A DNA stretch of 21,064 nucleotides from CAZRUA01 sp964603125 (GTDB taxonomy: Bacteria > Bacteroidota > Bacteroidia > B-17B0 > Aurantibacillaceae), in NCBI GenBank assembly GCA_964603125.1, contig CAZRUA010000062.1, positions 1-21,064 on the forward strand, in the 5' to 3' direction. This document shows, piece by piece, positions 1 through 8,008 of this stretch; position 1 is the first letter of the stretch, and every line of letters begins with the position of its first letter. The position numbers were made by a program, and so were the translations under genes. The notes beneath the pieces are model-generated. The model saw only the letters and a program-made list of their open reading frames with translations, made no database searches and had not been told where the DNA came from.

Positions 1-701
1 TAACGCTCAATTTTTTCATCCATGTACACATCCTTCACAACATTACGAGCTTTGATGATATCTTCGGGAGAAATAATTTTATTTGGACTAGGCATTCCGC
101 CTTGTGCTAAATTAGAAGTGATAATTCTTCTTTCGTCCTCACGGGTTGGGTAAGTGATTACCACCTTTAACATAAAACGATCTACTTGAGCTTCTGGCAA
201 AGGATAAGTTCCTTCTTGCTCAACAGGGTTTTGTGTTGCTAAAACTAAAAACGGATTTGGCAGCTGAAATGTTTGCTCACCAATTGTTACTTGCTTTTCT
301 TGCATAGCTTCAAGCAAAGCACTTTGAACCTTTGCTGGCGCACGATTTATCTCATCAGCCAAAATAAAATTCGCAAAAATAGGTCCTTTCTTAATTGTAA
401 ACTCTTCACGCTTTTGATTGTAAATCATAGTACCTACTAAATCCGCAGGCAACAAATCGGGCGTAAACTGAATACGACTAAATTGTGCGTCAACACATTT
501 TGAAAGTGTATTAATAGCTAAAGTCTTAGCTAAACCTGGTACACCTTCTAACAAAATATGCCCGTTAGACAATAAGCCAATCAACAATCGTTCAACCATG
601 TGTTTTTGGCCAACTATTACTTTGTCCATTTCAGAACTTAGTAAATCAACAAACGCACTTTCACGTTGTATTCTTTCGTTTATTTCTTTTACGTCAATCA
701 T
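1..701 (-). CDS. MoxR-family AAA+ ATPase, 3' end cut by window edge
   Basis: About 233 N-terminal residues of a MoxR ATPase are visible; the C-terminal lid domain lies beyond the left edge. Translating the minus strand from the ATG at 701 gives a Walker A loop GVPGLAKT (residues 53-60), a Walker B ILADEIN (about 113-119, with D116/E117), a sensor-1 LATQNP (154-159) and the family signature QEGTYPLPEAQVDRF (162-176). MoxR proteins are cytosolic AAA+ chaperones, usually encoded beside DUF58 and von Willebrand factor A proteins, which they are thought to help mature or activate. Those partners would lie left of the window. The start is supported by a good -7 promoter match 20 bases upstream. Family assignment is secure; the specific substrate is unknown. 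Confidence 0.95.
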   Translation of the reverse strand, partial: MIDVKEINERIQRESAFVDLLSSEMDKVIVGQKHMVERLLIGLLSNGHILLEGVPGLAKTLAINTLSKCVDAQFSRIQFTPDLLPADLVGTMIYNQKREEFTIKKGPIFANFILADEINRAPAKVQSALLEAMQEKQVTIGEQTFQLPNPFLVLATQNPVEQEGTYPLPEAQVDRFMLKVVITYPTREDERRIITSNLAQGGMPSPNKIISPEDIIKARNVVKDVYMDEKIER

Positions 702-720
702 ACCGTTTTTTTAAGGAACT

Positions 721-728
721 CAAAATTA
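721..728 (-). promoter_or_regulatory. Bacteroidota -7 promoter box for the MoxR gene
   Basis: The minus strand reads TAATTTTG here, an exact match to the Bacteroidota -7 consensus TAnnTTTG. Transcription would start around 714, leaving a leader of roughly a dozen bases before the ATG at 701. I see no convincing TTTG -33 box at the usual distance. It sits just downstream of the terminator of the neighbouring unit, as expected for an independent promoter. Confidence 0.5.
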
Positions 729-805
729 GTAATTCCCTTGTAAATAATAGGGGAAACAAAGCCCAATTAACATTTTTTTTGAGTGCTAAAATGTGAATAA
801 AACAC

Positions 806-838
806 AAAAAAAGCCTAAAAATGATTCATTTAGGCTTT
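806..838 (-). terminator. Rho-independent terminator of the AsmA/TonB unit
   Basis: A perfect 9-bp stem, AAGCCTAAA (811-819) with TTTAGGCTT (829-837), encloses a 9-base loop. Read on the minus strand it is followed by a run of seven T (806-812 complement). It lies 36 bases beyond the stop of the TonB-like gene and before the MoxR promoter, so it separates the two transcripts. Confidence 0.75.
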
Positions 839-873
839 GGAAGACAAAATCTTGAATAGTATAATTTTTGAAA

Positions 874-1290
874 TTAACTTTCGAATTTAATAGGGAGATA
901 TTGAATAACTCTAACAGCCTGATTACTATTTCTGCCGGGTTTCCATTTAGGCATTATTTTAATTAAACGTTTTGCTTCTTCATCAACCTTTTGAACGCCC
1001 GAACCACGCAAAATTTGAATATTCTCTAATAAGCCTGTTTTACCCACAATGAAACTTACATAAACTGTAGCACGAAAATTATTAAAAGCAAGTTCGCTAG
1101 GATACAAAAGATTTTTTTGAATGAACTTATTTAACGAATCCTTTCCGCCCGGAAAACTAGGCATTTCATCGGCTACAGAGTAGATAGATTCATCTTCGTT
1201 AACCTCAGTGAAATCAGCTTGTGCGAAGCTTGAGCTAAAATTAAAAAAAATTATTAGAAAAGAAAAATTAAAAATCAATTTACAAAACAT
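874..1290 (-). CDS. Secreted TonB C-terminal-domain protein
   Basis: This 138-residue protein has an N-terminal signal peptide (about residues 1-24, ending near SFAQA) followed directly by a TonB C-terminal domain. It has the hallmarks of Bacteroidota TonB-like proteins: MPSFPGGKDSLNKFI, a NLLYP segment, a VYVSFIVGKTGL strand and PKWKPGRN near the end. It lacks the cytoplasmic-membrane anchor and proline-rich spacer of a true energy transducer, so it probably does not couple ExbB/ExbD to a receptor and may instead be a free periplasmic domain. It starts 23 bases after the AsmA-like gene on the same strand, so the two are probably co-transcribed, and it ends at the terminator at 806-838. The domain call is firm; the role is unknown. 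Confidence 0.85.
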   Translation of the reverse strand: MFCKLIFNFSFLIIFFNFSSSFAQADFTEVNEDESIYSVADEMPSFPGGKDSLNKFIQKNLLYPSELAFNNFRATVYVSFIVGKTGLLENIQILRGSGVQKVDEEAKRLIKIMPKWKPGRNSNQAVRVIQYLPIKFES

Positions 1291-1313
1291 GCCAGCGAAG
1301 CTAAATCATTTTT

Positions 1314-3938
1314 TTAAAAATCATCGTCATCCTCGTCGATTATTTCCTTCTTTTTATCAGCATCTTTTCCACTAAAATCCACTTTAAACTTTTGTTCAGC
1401 TTTTACCTTTTCTTCTTTTTTCTTTTTAATTATAGCACTATCCTTCTTAAATAAACCGAACTCCTCGTTTAAAATAGCTTTTAGATTTTGCTTTTCTTCT
1501 TTAATATCTTCCTTAATCTTTTGCTTCATTCCTTTTCTATCATACTTAATTATAGGATTATCAACAGTACCTGTTATAGTAAGATATACACAGCGTTTAT
1601 TTTCAGGGTCATTTTCAACCAAAGCCAATTCCTCATCCAATTCCTTTTGTTTACCAGGACGTTTTGCTAAAACTTCACTTAAAAGTAATTTAACGTGATA
1701 GTCAATTCTGTTATCAAAATAATGTTTTCCGTATATATCCAAGTTTAAAGCCGAATTACTAACCTTTGTTTTAGAAATATCAATTACCTTATCTTTAATT
1801 ACAATAGAACTGCTTAAGGTGCTAAACTTAATATGCTGTAATTCTTTTAATTCAACATATTTTGAAAGGCTTTCTAGCGGCTTAAAATCAATTAATTCGC
1901 CATTATTTATAGTTAGATTACAATTTGCCACTAATTTTGAAAAGTCACAAACTAAAGCTTTACTCCATTGCGAACTAAAATCAACATTAGAATTTAAAGT
2001 ACCTTTAATGTGTTTATCCTCCAAGGTAGTTTGCCCAAAATTATTCATCTGGTAAAAAACTTGCTTTGCATTTAAATCACTTAAAGTTGCTGAGCCTTTT
2101 ATTTCTATTTGATTCGCTAGGCTAGCGTCTAACATTCCATCCAAACTTATTGATCCTCCCATTGCCTTCAGGTTTAAGGATTGAGCCAACATCTTTTGAT
2201 TCTTAACAATTACTTTGCCTTGAATATCAGTCGCCGAAAACTTACCCAATTGCGTTTTACCAACTTCCACTATCAAATTAAGATCTAGAAAATTACTTAA
2301 ACTAAAATTAGTCGAACCGCTTGAAGTACTAGCATCAGCTGCCATTATCTCATCCAATGAAACTAAATTACTTTTAACATTTGCGCTAATAACCAAAAGC
2401 TGTTCTGGCTTTAATACCCAAGGGATAAAATTCGAACATGTTCCGCTTAGCTCTGCATCGCTACTTCCAAAAACAATTTTAACATTCTCGGTAGTGAGAT
2501 TATTATTTTGCAAAGTAAGCTTGCCTTGAGGCATTACAAAGCTTTGTTTATCATTCTTAAACATCAACTCCAAATTGCTTATGTTAATTATCCCAGTTGC
2601 CGAATTACTTGGATCCGACAAATCACTTTTTAATTTATTGATATTCCCTTTAATTGCAAAATCAGCATCGGCCTGCCCTTTCAAACTTTGAATAGTATCA
2701 ATAGGATAAAAATTTGTCAATTCCTGCAAATTAATATTTGCCTTACACGTTATGTCAACATTTGGGTTATTAAAATCAATAATCGAACAATCAGCGGCTA
2801 TAGAATTAGAATTTAAGTTAGCCCTAATTCCTTTTAGAATTAATGTTTCTGGTTGTTTCTTGTTTTTGGAGTAACTTCCAACAAGATTAATATTACTTAA
2901 TTTGCTACCACTTTGTTTATGTAAAAGAGTTCCACCATTTACTCCGAAATTAGCATCAATAAAAACATCGGCGGTATCACTTATATAAGTTTTAATTATT
3001 CCGTCAAAATTAAAATTTCCTTCGCTCGAGTAATCCTTTACCTTTTCTTGTTGAGACTCGGGCAATAAACTCAAGGTTTGAGCTATGTCAATATTATCGC
3101 CTTTTGCATTGATATTGGCAAACCATGGGCTAGAATTTGTTTTTGTGATGCTCCCGTTTACAATTAAAGATAAGTCATTAATAAAGAATTTTGAATCCTT
3201 AATTTTGTAAGAATTGTTACTGACATCAACATCAAATTTATATTTTAAGAGTTTATTCTTTAAATAATTTCTCTTCTCAAAATTGAGTTCCGTTACTTTA
3301 ATTTTACCATCACTGGTGAGAGTGTAATCCTCATTTTCAAAACTACCACTAATGCTTGCCTCATCTATATTTGCAACAATTTTTTGAGCTAATTTTTTAT
3401 TACGGTACTTAAACTTAATATTGGTTAAACTAACCTCTTCCAACTTAAATGAAACCGAATCGTTGGAACTGCTTGATGAATCTGTTTTCCAAATAATAAA
3501 ATTAGGATTGCCCTTAGAGTCGACTTTTAAATTTAAATCAATAGAGTTACACGCTACTTTTTTAATGGTATAATTTTTATTAAAAATATCCATCACATTA
3601 AACTGCAAAGAAATATTTTCAGCCGTAAACAAAGTGTCCTTTTTTTCCTTTTTTAAGGCTTCATAGGCCATCACATCATTAAATTCAATGGCTGCATTTG
3701 GAAAGGTTTTAATAATGGTCAATTCAATGTTTTTTCCATCAACTATAATTTCGGTAGCCAAGTATTTATTTAATTCAGAAACTATTCTTTCCTTCACTTC
3801 ATCTTCAAAAATCCAAACTAGAAGTATGGCAGAAAGCAATAAAAAAAATGCAGTACCAAATAACCAGAAAAAAGTTTTTCTGATAATACGCCACCAATTA
3901 CGTTTTGGTTTTTCAAGTATTACATTTTCTTCAACCAT
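1314..3938 (-). CDS. AsmA-like inner-membrane-anchored protein
   Basis: The protein is 874 residues from the ATG at 3938; a TTG three codons upstream is possible but less likely. A basic N-terminus (KPKRNWWRIIRK) precedes one transmembrane helix (about residues 20-42). A very long periplasmic region of repeating beta-strand character follows, opening with the AsmA-type start (KERIVSELNKYLATEI, then KTFPNAAIEFNDV). A late ITGTVDNPIIKYDRKG segment resembles the end of AsmA/DUF3971-type repeats. The last 90 or so residues are strongly lysine- and glutamate-rich and finish DEDDDDF. AsmA-clan proteins are thought to bridge the envelope and affect lipid transport and outer-membrane assembly; that function is inferred from the family. 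It is the first gene of a probable unit with the TonB-like gene. A near-match to the -7 box (GAAATTTGC, 3944-3952) lies just upstream of the ATG. Confidence 0.85.
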   Translation of the reverse strand: MVEENVILEKPKRNWWRIIRKTFFWLFGTAFFLLLSAILLVWIFEDEVKERIVSELNKYLATEIIVDGKNIELTIIKTFPNAAIEFNDVMAYEALKKEKKDTLFTAENISLQFNVMDIFNKNYTIKKVACNSIDLNLKVDSKGNPNFIIWKTDSSSSSNDSVSFKLEEVSLTNIKFKYRNKKLAQKIVANIDEASISGSFENEDYTLTSDGKIKVTELNFEKRNYLKNKLLKYKFDVDVSNNSYKIKDSKFFINDLSLIVNGSITKTNSSPWFANINAKGDNIDIAQTLSLLPESQQEKVKDYSSEGNFNFDGIIKTYISDTADVFIDANFGVNGGTLLHKQSGSKLSNINLVGSYSKNKKQPETLILKGIRANLNSNSIAADCSIIDFNNPNVDITCKANINLQELTNFYPIDTIQSLKGQADADFAIKGNINKLKSDLSDPSNSATGIINISNLELMFKNDKQSFVMPQGKLTLQNNNLTTENVKIVFGSSDAELSGTCSNFIPWVLKPEQLLVISANVKSNLVSLDEIMAADASTSSGSTNFSLSNFLDLNLIVEVGKTQLGKFSATDIQGKVIVKNQKMLAQSLNLKAMGGSISLDGMLDASLANQIEIKGSATLSDLNAKQVFYQMNNFGQTTLEDKHIKGTLNSNVDFSSQWSKALVCDFSKLVANCNLTINNGELIDFKPLESLSKYVELKELQHIKFSTLSSSIVIKDKVIDISKTKVSNSALNLDIYGKHYFDNRIDYHVKLLLSEVLAKRPGKQKELDEELALVENDPENKRCVYLTITGTVDNPIIKYDRKGMKQKIKEDIKEEKQNLKAILNEEFGLFKKDSAIIKKKKEEKVKAEQKFKVDFSGKDADKKKEIIDEDDDDF

Positions 3939-4067
3939 AAAGTGCAAATTTCCGCATTATTACTACGTAAGTATTACAATAAGGTTAAAGGATTTAAACA
4001 AAAGGGGTTTGAAAACTAAGATTTTAACATTTATTAGCTAAGCAAAATTTCTTTTGCTTTGTATTTG

Positions 4068-4637
4068 ATGAGTTTTGCAACCTTCGATTACTTTAATTGG
4101 GTAATACTACCCTTACTAATATTTGTTTCACGTTTGGCCGATGTGACCTTAGCTACACTTCGTCATATTTTTGTATCAAAAGGTTTCAAAAAAATAGTTC
4201 CATTCTTAGGTTTTGTAGAGGTGTTGATTTGGCTAATTGCAATGCGCCAAGTATTTAACAACTTACACAACGTTGCCTGCTTTTTTGCATGGGCAGCTGG
4301 TTTTGCAATGGGAACTTTTACCGGAATGAAAATTGAAGAGCGCTTGGCCCTAGGTATGCAAATGATACGAATAATTACTAATCAAGATGTAACCAAACTT
4401 ACTGAGAGTCTTCAAAATCAACATCATGGAGTTACTATTATTGATGGACAAGGTTCCCAAGGCCCAGTGAAACTAATTTTTATGATTGTGAAAAGAAAAA
4501 ACAAAAACGAAGTCATAAATTTAATACATCTACATAATCCAACCGCATTTTATAGTATTGAGGATGTAAGAAGCTCTGAACATGGCGTATTTACCGACGA
4601 AAAAGAACTAAGCTTTTGGCGAAAATTTATACATTAA
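4068..4637 (+). CDS. UPF0316 (DUF5698/DUF2179) membrane protein
   Basis: This is a 189-residue protein from the ATG at 4068; in-frame TTG codons up to 4059 are less likely starts. The N-terminal half has three membrane segments with the UPF0316 pattern, including LPLLIFVSRLADVTLATLRH, KKIVPFLGFVEVLIWLIAM and a glycine-rich FFAWAAGFAMGTFTGMKIEE. The C-terminal half is a soluble DUF2179 domain (about residues 105-189). In related YitT-type proteins this domain is suspected of binding a small ligand, but no function is established. The gene is divergent from the AsmA-like gene, with 129 bases between the two starts to hold both promoters, and it stands apart from the next plus-strand gene. Family assignment is confident; function is unknown. 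Confidence 0.9.
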   Translation: MSFATFDYFNWVILPLLIFVSRLADVTLATLRHIFVSKGFKKIVPFLGFVEVLIWLIAMRQVFNNLHNVACFFAWAAGFAMGTFTGMKIEERLALGMQMIRIITNQDVTKLTESLQNQHHGVTIIDGQGSQGPVKLIFMIVKRKNKNEVINLIHLHNPTAFYSIEDVRSSEHGVFTDEKELSFWRKFIH

Positions 4638-4685
4638 CCCAAGTTTCATGTTTCAATTAAATTTTGTAATTTAGTATCGAATTAA

Positions 4686-5060
4686 ATGAAAAAAACACTA
4701 GTAATATTATTCTTTACGCTTATAGGTACTTACAATTTAGCAGTAGGTCAAAACACTATTCCCGTAAATATACCAAACGTGTTTACTCCCAATTATGATA
4801 ATGTAAATGATACTTGGAGCGTTACTATTGGAAATTTACCAGAAGACATTACTTACACATCATACTCATTGACCATTTTTAACAGATGGGGCATTAAAGT
4901 TTTTGAAAGCGAACAACCTCGCCGAAAATGGGATGGCCATGATACAAGCGGTTTAGAGTGCGAAGCGGGTACTTTTTATTTTGTAATTAAAACGGAATAC
5001 AGTAGTGCCGGAATAAGTGAAAGCTTAGATACAAAAGGCACAATTCAACTTTGTCGTTAA
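4686..5060 (+). CDS. Orphan CHU_C (T9SS gliding-motility C-terminal) domain protein
   Basis: This 124-residue protein consists of a signal peptide (about 1-21, ending AVGQ) and then almost nothing but one CHU_C domain. The diagnostic pieces are present in order: PNVFTPNYDNVNDTW, LTIFNRWGIKVFES, KWDGHDTSG, a cysteine, then AGTFYFVIKTEY. CHU_C domains are normally found at the C-terminus of very large adhesins, where they direct export by the type IX secretion system and attachment at the cell surface. Here there is no cargo domain. A near-consensus -7 box (TAATTTAG, 4667-4674) lies 12 bases before the ATG, and the gene is separated from its neighbours, so it looks independently transcribed. 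It could be the remnant of a longer adhesin, but the intact signal peptide argues for a real small gene. Confidence 0.85.
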   Translation: MKKTLVILFFTLIGTYNLAVGQNTIPVNIPNVFTPNYDNVNDTWSVTIGNLPEDITYTSYSLTIFNRWGIKVFESEQPRRKWDGHDTSGLECEAGTFYFVIKTEYSSAGISESLDTKGTIQLCR

Positions 5061-5116
5061 GCAATTTTGGCTTTTTTTAACATTTATCCTATTACCAATT
5101 TTATATTACAATTTCG

Positions 5117-5125
5117 TAAATTTGC
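5117..5125 (+). promoter_or_regulatory. TAAATTTGC -7 box directly before a start codon
   Basis: TAAATTTGC is an exact match to the extended Bacteroidota -7 motif TAnnTTTGC. It ends only two bases before the ATG at 5128. Transcription from it would begin at or just inside the start codon, implying a leaderless or nearly leaderless message. No -33 TTTG is visible at the expected distance, so the site may also be a chance match in AT-rich DNA. Confidence 0.4.
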
Positions 5126-5127
5126 TT

Positions 5128-6252
5128 ATGATTTTTAAGAAAATTCCTCTATTAATATTAGCTATAACCATTGCATTTAAATCAAATGCACAAATTCAAA
5201 TTCAGCAACCACACGGTAGCTTAGTAAATTGGTTAACTATTGAACAAGCGCAAGAATTAAACAAAAAAAATGCAAAACCATTTTTAATTGATTTTTATAC
5301 CGATTGGTGTGGCTGGTGTAAAAAAATGGAGGCTACAACTTACTCTCAGCAAGGCTTAGCCAATTACATTAATACTTATTTTTATCCTGTTAAATTTGAT
5401 GCTGAAACGCACGACACTATAGTATATAACGGACAAGTTTACATCAATCCCGATTCTACTAAAAGAAGTACACATCAATTAGCTGTTAAATTATTGAACG
5501 GGAAATTAATGTACCCTTCTACTGTATTAGTGAATAACAATTACCAATTTAACTTTGTTTCTCAAGGTTATTTAGAAAACAAACAAATTGAACCTTTATT
5601 AGTTTATACACTTGAAAATGCTTTCAGAAGCAGTAATTACGAAGATTTTAATAAAAATTTTCAAGCTACATTTTATGATACAACAAAGGCTAACTCAAAA
5701 TTAAAATGGCATACATTTAACGAAGCTTTAGCATTGCAAAAAATTAAACCAAAAAAATTATTAGTTGATGTTAGCGCAAGTTTTTGCAATACATGCAAAG
5801 TAATGAACAAAATGGTGTATCCGGATTCGAGTTATATAGATTATATCAATAATAATTTTTACTTAGTGAATTTTGATGCCGAGAGTACTGATACTATTGT
5901 TTTTAAAAATACCACCTATGTAAACCCTAGAGCTCAAAACTACCCATTCCACCAGATATGCGCTCCTATTTCAAAAAACGGTTTTGCCTTACCTGCTTTA
6001 TCTATTTTGGACGAAAATCAAAATGTAGTAGATATGATTCCATTCTACATCCCCAACACAGCGATGAATAACATACTTCATTATTTTGGAGACAATGTTT
6101 ATCTCAATACTAAATGGGAAGATTATATTAAGTCAAAAAATCCGCAACAAAATATTACACCAAGTACAACTACTGCATCAGATACAAAAGTTACACCCTC
6201 TAAAAAAACAGAAACAAAATCGGGAGTTAAGAAATCTACAGCAAAAAAATAG
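5128..6252 (+). CDS. Secreted tandem thioredoxin-fold protein
   Basis: From the ATG at 5128 this is a 374-residue protein with a signal peptide (about 1-22, FKSNAQ). Two homologous thioredoxin-fold domains follow. The first carries the redox motif WCGWC (C61 and C64) and a cis-proline segment MYPSTV. The second carries FCNTC (C220 and C223) and ALPALS at the equivalent place. Both contain the same landmark (FDAETHDTIV in the first, FDAESTDTIV in the second), so the protein arose by internal duplication. The C-terminus is a low-complexity tail rich in K, T and S. A periplasmic or exported disulfide reductase or isomerase role is inferred from the CxxC motifs and the signal peptide. The WG-repeat lipoprotein gene begins five bases after its stop, so the two are probably co-transcribed. 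Confidence 0.88.
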   Translation: MIFKKIPLLILAITIAFKSNAQIQIQQPHGSLVNWLTIEQAQELNKKNAKPFLIDFYTDWCGWCKKMEATTYSQQGLANYINTYFYPVKFDAETHDTIVYNGQVYINPDSTKRSTHQLAVKLLNGKLMYPSTVLVNNNYQFNFVSQGYLENKQIEPLLVYTLENAFRSSNYEDFNKNFQATFYDTTKANSKLKWHTFNEALALQKIKPKKLLVDVSASFCNTCKVMNKMVYPDSSYIDYINNNFYLVNFDAESTDTIVFKNTTYVNPRAQNYPFHQICAPISKNGFALPALSILDENQNVVDMIPFYIPNTAMNNILHYFGDNVYLNTKWEDYIKSKNPQQNITPSTTTASDTKVTPSKKTETKSGVKKSTAKK

Positions 6253-6257
6253 TTTTA

Positions 6258-7271
6258 ATGAAATTTAAATTTATTACAACTATATTCATTTTACTGTTCA
6301 TTTCCTGCAACAATAACAACACAAAAAAACAGGAGGAATCAAAACAGAACATCAACGATACCTCTTACAATAACATCCTACTCTATCCTGTTGAAGTTAA
6401 TGGTAAATATGGCTTTGAAAGTCATGATGGGAAATTAATTGTTCCAGCCAAATTCGATTTTGCTTTAGAGTTTAGTGAAAACCTTGCGCGTGTAGGAAAA
6501 GGCAAAGTAGAAGATTATTTTTTGGTTTCAGGTAAATGGGGCTATGCAAACAAAAAAGGTGAACTAGTAATAAACTATATTTATGCCGATGCTCACAACT
6601 TTACGGAAGGCCTTGCTGCAGTTGGCAAAGGTGATTACAAAGAAGAAGAATTTACTGGTAAATATGGTTTTATTAATAAAGATGGTAAAGAGGTTATTCC
6701 ATTTATATATGATGAAGTGCGTGATTTTTCGGAAGGACTTTGTGCGGTTAGAAAAGGTGTATTAGGTGATACAAGCTGCTATTTTATTGACAAAACAGGC
6801 AAACAAGCAATAAATAAAAAATACACGCAAGCCGACAATTTTTACAGCGGAATTGCAGCCGTTGGATTAAAAAACAAATTTGGCTTTATAAATAAAAAAG
6901 GAGAAATAGTAATTGATTTTAAATTTAGCAATTACAAAACATTTGCAAACCCAATTAATCCAAGTATTGCTTCCTATTTTGATGAGAGTGGAAACGCATT
7001 GCTTCAACAAAACAACAAGTGGGGATATTTTAACAATCAAGGAAAAGAAGTTATACCTTGTAAATTTGATGATTTGGGACCTTTTTCCGACGGAATGGCT
7101 TGGTTTAAACAAGGGGAAAAATTTGGTTATATAAATACGAAAGGTGAAATTATTATTAAAGCTCAATTCGACAACATTACAAGTTTTGGTGATGGCACAG
7201 CAAGTGTATTAAAAGAAAATCGTAATTTTAAAATCGATAAAACAGGTAAAGAAATTAAATCCAATGGCTAA
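6258..7271 (+). CDS. WG-repeat lipoprotein
   Basis: This 337-residue protein has a lipoprotein signal peptide with the lipidated cysteine at residue 17 (LLFISC), then an asparagine-rich linker. The rest is about seven WG-type repeats, each with a K-(W/Y/F)-G-(F/Y) core followed by a short strand and a (V/I)IP..(F/Y)D or similar segment. Examples are GKYGFESHDGKLIVPAKFD, GKWGYANKKGELVINYIY, NKWGYFNNQGKEVIPCKFD and EKFGYINTKGEI. The WG repeat is widespread in Bacteroidota and firmicutes surface proteins; no enzymatic activity is known. The protein is probably anchored in the outer membrane and acts as a binding scaffold. Its last eight bases overlap the start of the next gene, which suggests translational coupling. 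Confidence 0.92.
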   Translation: MKFKFITTIFILLFISCNNNNTKKQEESKQNINDTSYNNILLYPVEVNGKYGFESHDGKLIVPAKFDFALEFSENLARVGKGKVEDYFLVSGKWGYANKKGELVINYIYADAHNFTEGLAAVGKGDYKEEEFTGKYGFINKDGKEVIPFIYDEVRDFSEGLCAVRKGVLGDTSCYFIDKTGKQAINKKYTQADNFYSGIAAVGLKNKFGFINKKGEIVIDFKFSNYKTFANPINPSIASYFDESGNALLQQNNKWGYFNNQGKEVIPCKFDDLGPFSDGMAWFKQGEKFGYINTKGEIIIKAQFDNITSFGDGTASVLKENRNFKIDKTGKEIKSNG

Positions 7272-7863
7272 CATTTTCGAATTCAACGGCTATAAGCCCG
7301 TAATACATCCTAGCTCATTTATCCACCCTAACGCAACAGTAACTGGTAATGTTATCATTGGAAAAAATGTATACGTTGGACCCGGAGCTGCAATTAGAGG
7401 TGATTGGGGCGAAATAATAATTGAAGATGGTTGCAATGTACAAGAAAACTGCACTATTCATATGTTTCCAGGAGTTACTGTAACATTAAAAGAATCGGCT
7501 CATATTGGACACGGAGCTATTATACATGGAGGAACAATTGGAAAAAATGTTTTAGTAGGAATGAATGCTGTTGTAATGGATAATGTGGAAATTGGTGATA
7601 ACTGCGTTATAGGCGCTTTATGTTTTGTGCCTGCCAACAGTGTATTTGAAGCAAGAAAAGTTATTGTTGGAAATCCAGCAAAAATTGTAAAAGATGTAAG
7701 TGATGAAATGATAGCATGGAAAACAAAGGGTACAGCTTTATATCAGCAATTACCAAAAGATTGTTACGATACATTAAAACCCTGCGAACCGCTAACAGAA
7801 ATTCCAGCTAACCGTCCAAAACAGCAAGATATTTACAAAACTTGGAAAGAAACAAAATCTTAA
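7264..7863 (+). CDS. Gamma-carbonic anhydrase / PaaY-CaiE-type hexapeptide protein
   Basis: This 199-residue protein is built of left-handed beta-helix hexapeptide repeats (VTGNVIIGKNVYVGPGAAI, IEDGCNVQENCTI, AHIGHGAIIHGGTIGKNV). Three histidines sit where the trimeric gamma-carbonic anhydrases bind their metal: H66, H83 and H88, the last two five residues apart as in the archaeal Cam enzyme. GAAIRGDWG and the helical C-terminal extension match the PaaY/CaiE/YrdA group. Members of that group include a thioesterase-like PaaY and weakly active carbonic anhydrases, so the reaction cannot be fixed from sequence. It is probably a cytosolic trimer. The ATG overlaps the stop region of the WG-repeat gene by eight bases. 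A long hairpin about 100 bases past its stop probably ends the transcript. Confidence 0.9.
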   Translation: MANIFEFNGYKPVIHPSSFIHPNATVTGNVIIGKNVYVGPGAAIRGDWGEIIIEDGCNVQENCTIHMFPGVTVTLKESAHIGHGAIIHGGTIGKNVLVGMNAVVMDNVEIGDNCVIGALCFVPANSVFEARKVIVGNPAKIVKDVSDEMIAWKTKGTALYQQLPKDCYDTLKPCEPLTEIPANRPKQQDIYKTWKETKS

Positions 7864-7968
7864 ACTTCCTATGAATCAAATTAAATTTTACACCTTACTT
7901 TTTTTAACATTCTACAAATGCAATTGTCATTTCAAATGCATTTTTTCAAAAAAGGCTTAAAATCAAGA

Positions 7969-8002
7969 TTTAGCTGCTAAAATTGTTGATTTTACAGCTA
8001 AA
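7969..8002 (+). terminator. Long hairpin, probable terminator after the gamma-CA gene
   Basis: TTTAGCTG (7969-7976) pairs with CAGCTAAA (7995-8002), and inside it TAAAAT (7978-7983) pairs with ATTTTA (7989-7994). This gives a 14-bp stem with one bulged C and a 5-base loop. No clean T-run follows on either strand, so it may be a rho-assisted terminator, an RNA-processing signal or an operator. It lies between two plus-strand units. Confidence 0.5.
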
Positions 8003-8008
8003 ATAAAT

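Noticed and set aside
1488..4041. Plus-strand open frames inside the AsmA-like gene
   Set aside because: They are antisense to one long continuous coding frame, lack recognisable domains and arise from AT-rich composition.
7264..7863. Naming the hexapeptide protein as a working carbonic anhydrase
   Set aside because: The metal-binding histidines are present, but the PaaY/CaiE group includes thioesterase-like and poorly active members, so only the fold family is claimed.
7871..7960. 29-codon frame after the gamma-CA gene
   Set aside because: It starts ten bases past the stop and has a hydrophobic, cysteine-containing product, but no ribosome-binding or promoter support and a composition expected of AT-rich spacer.
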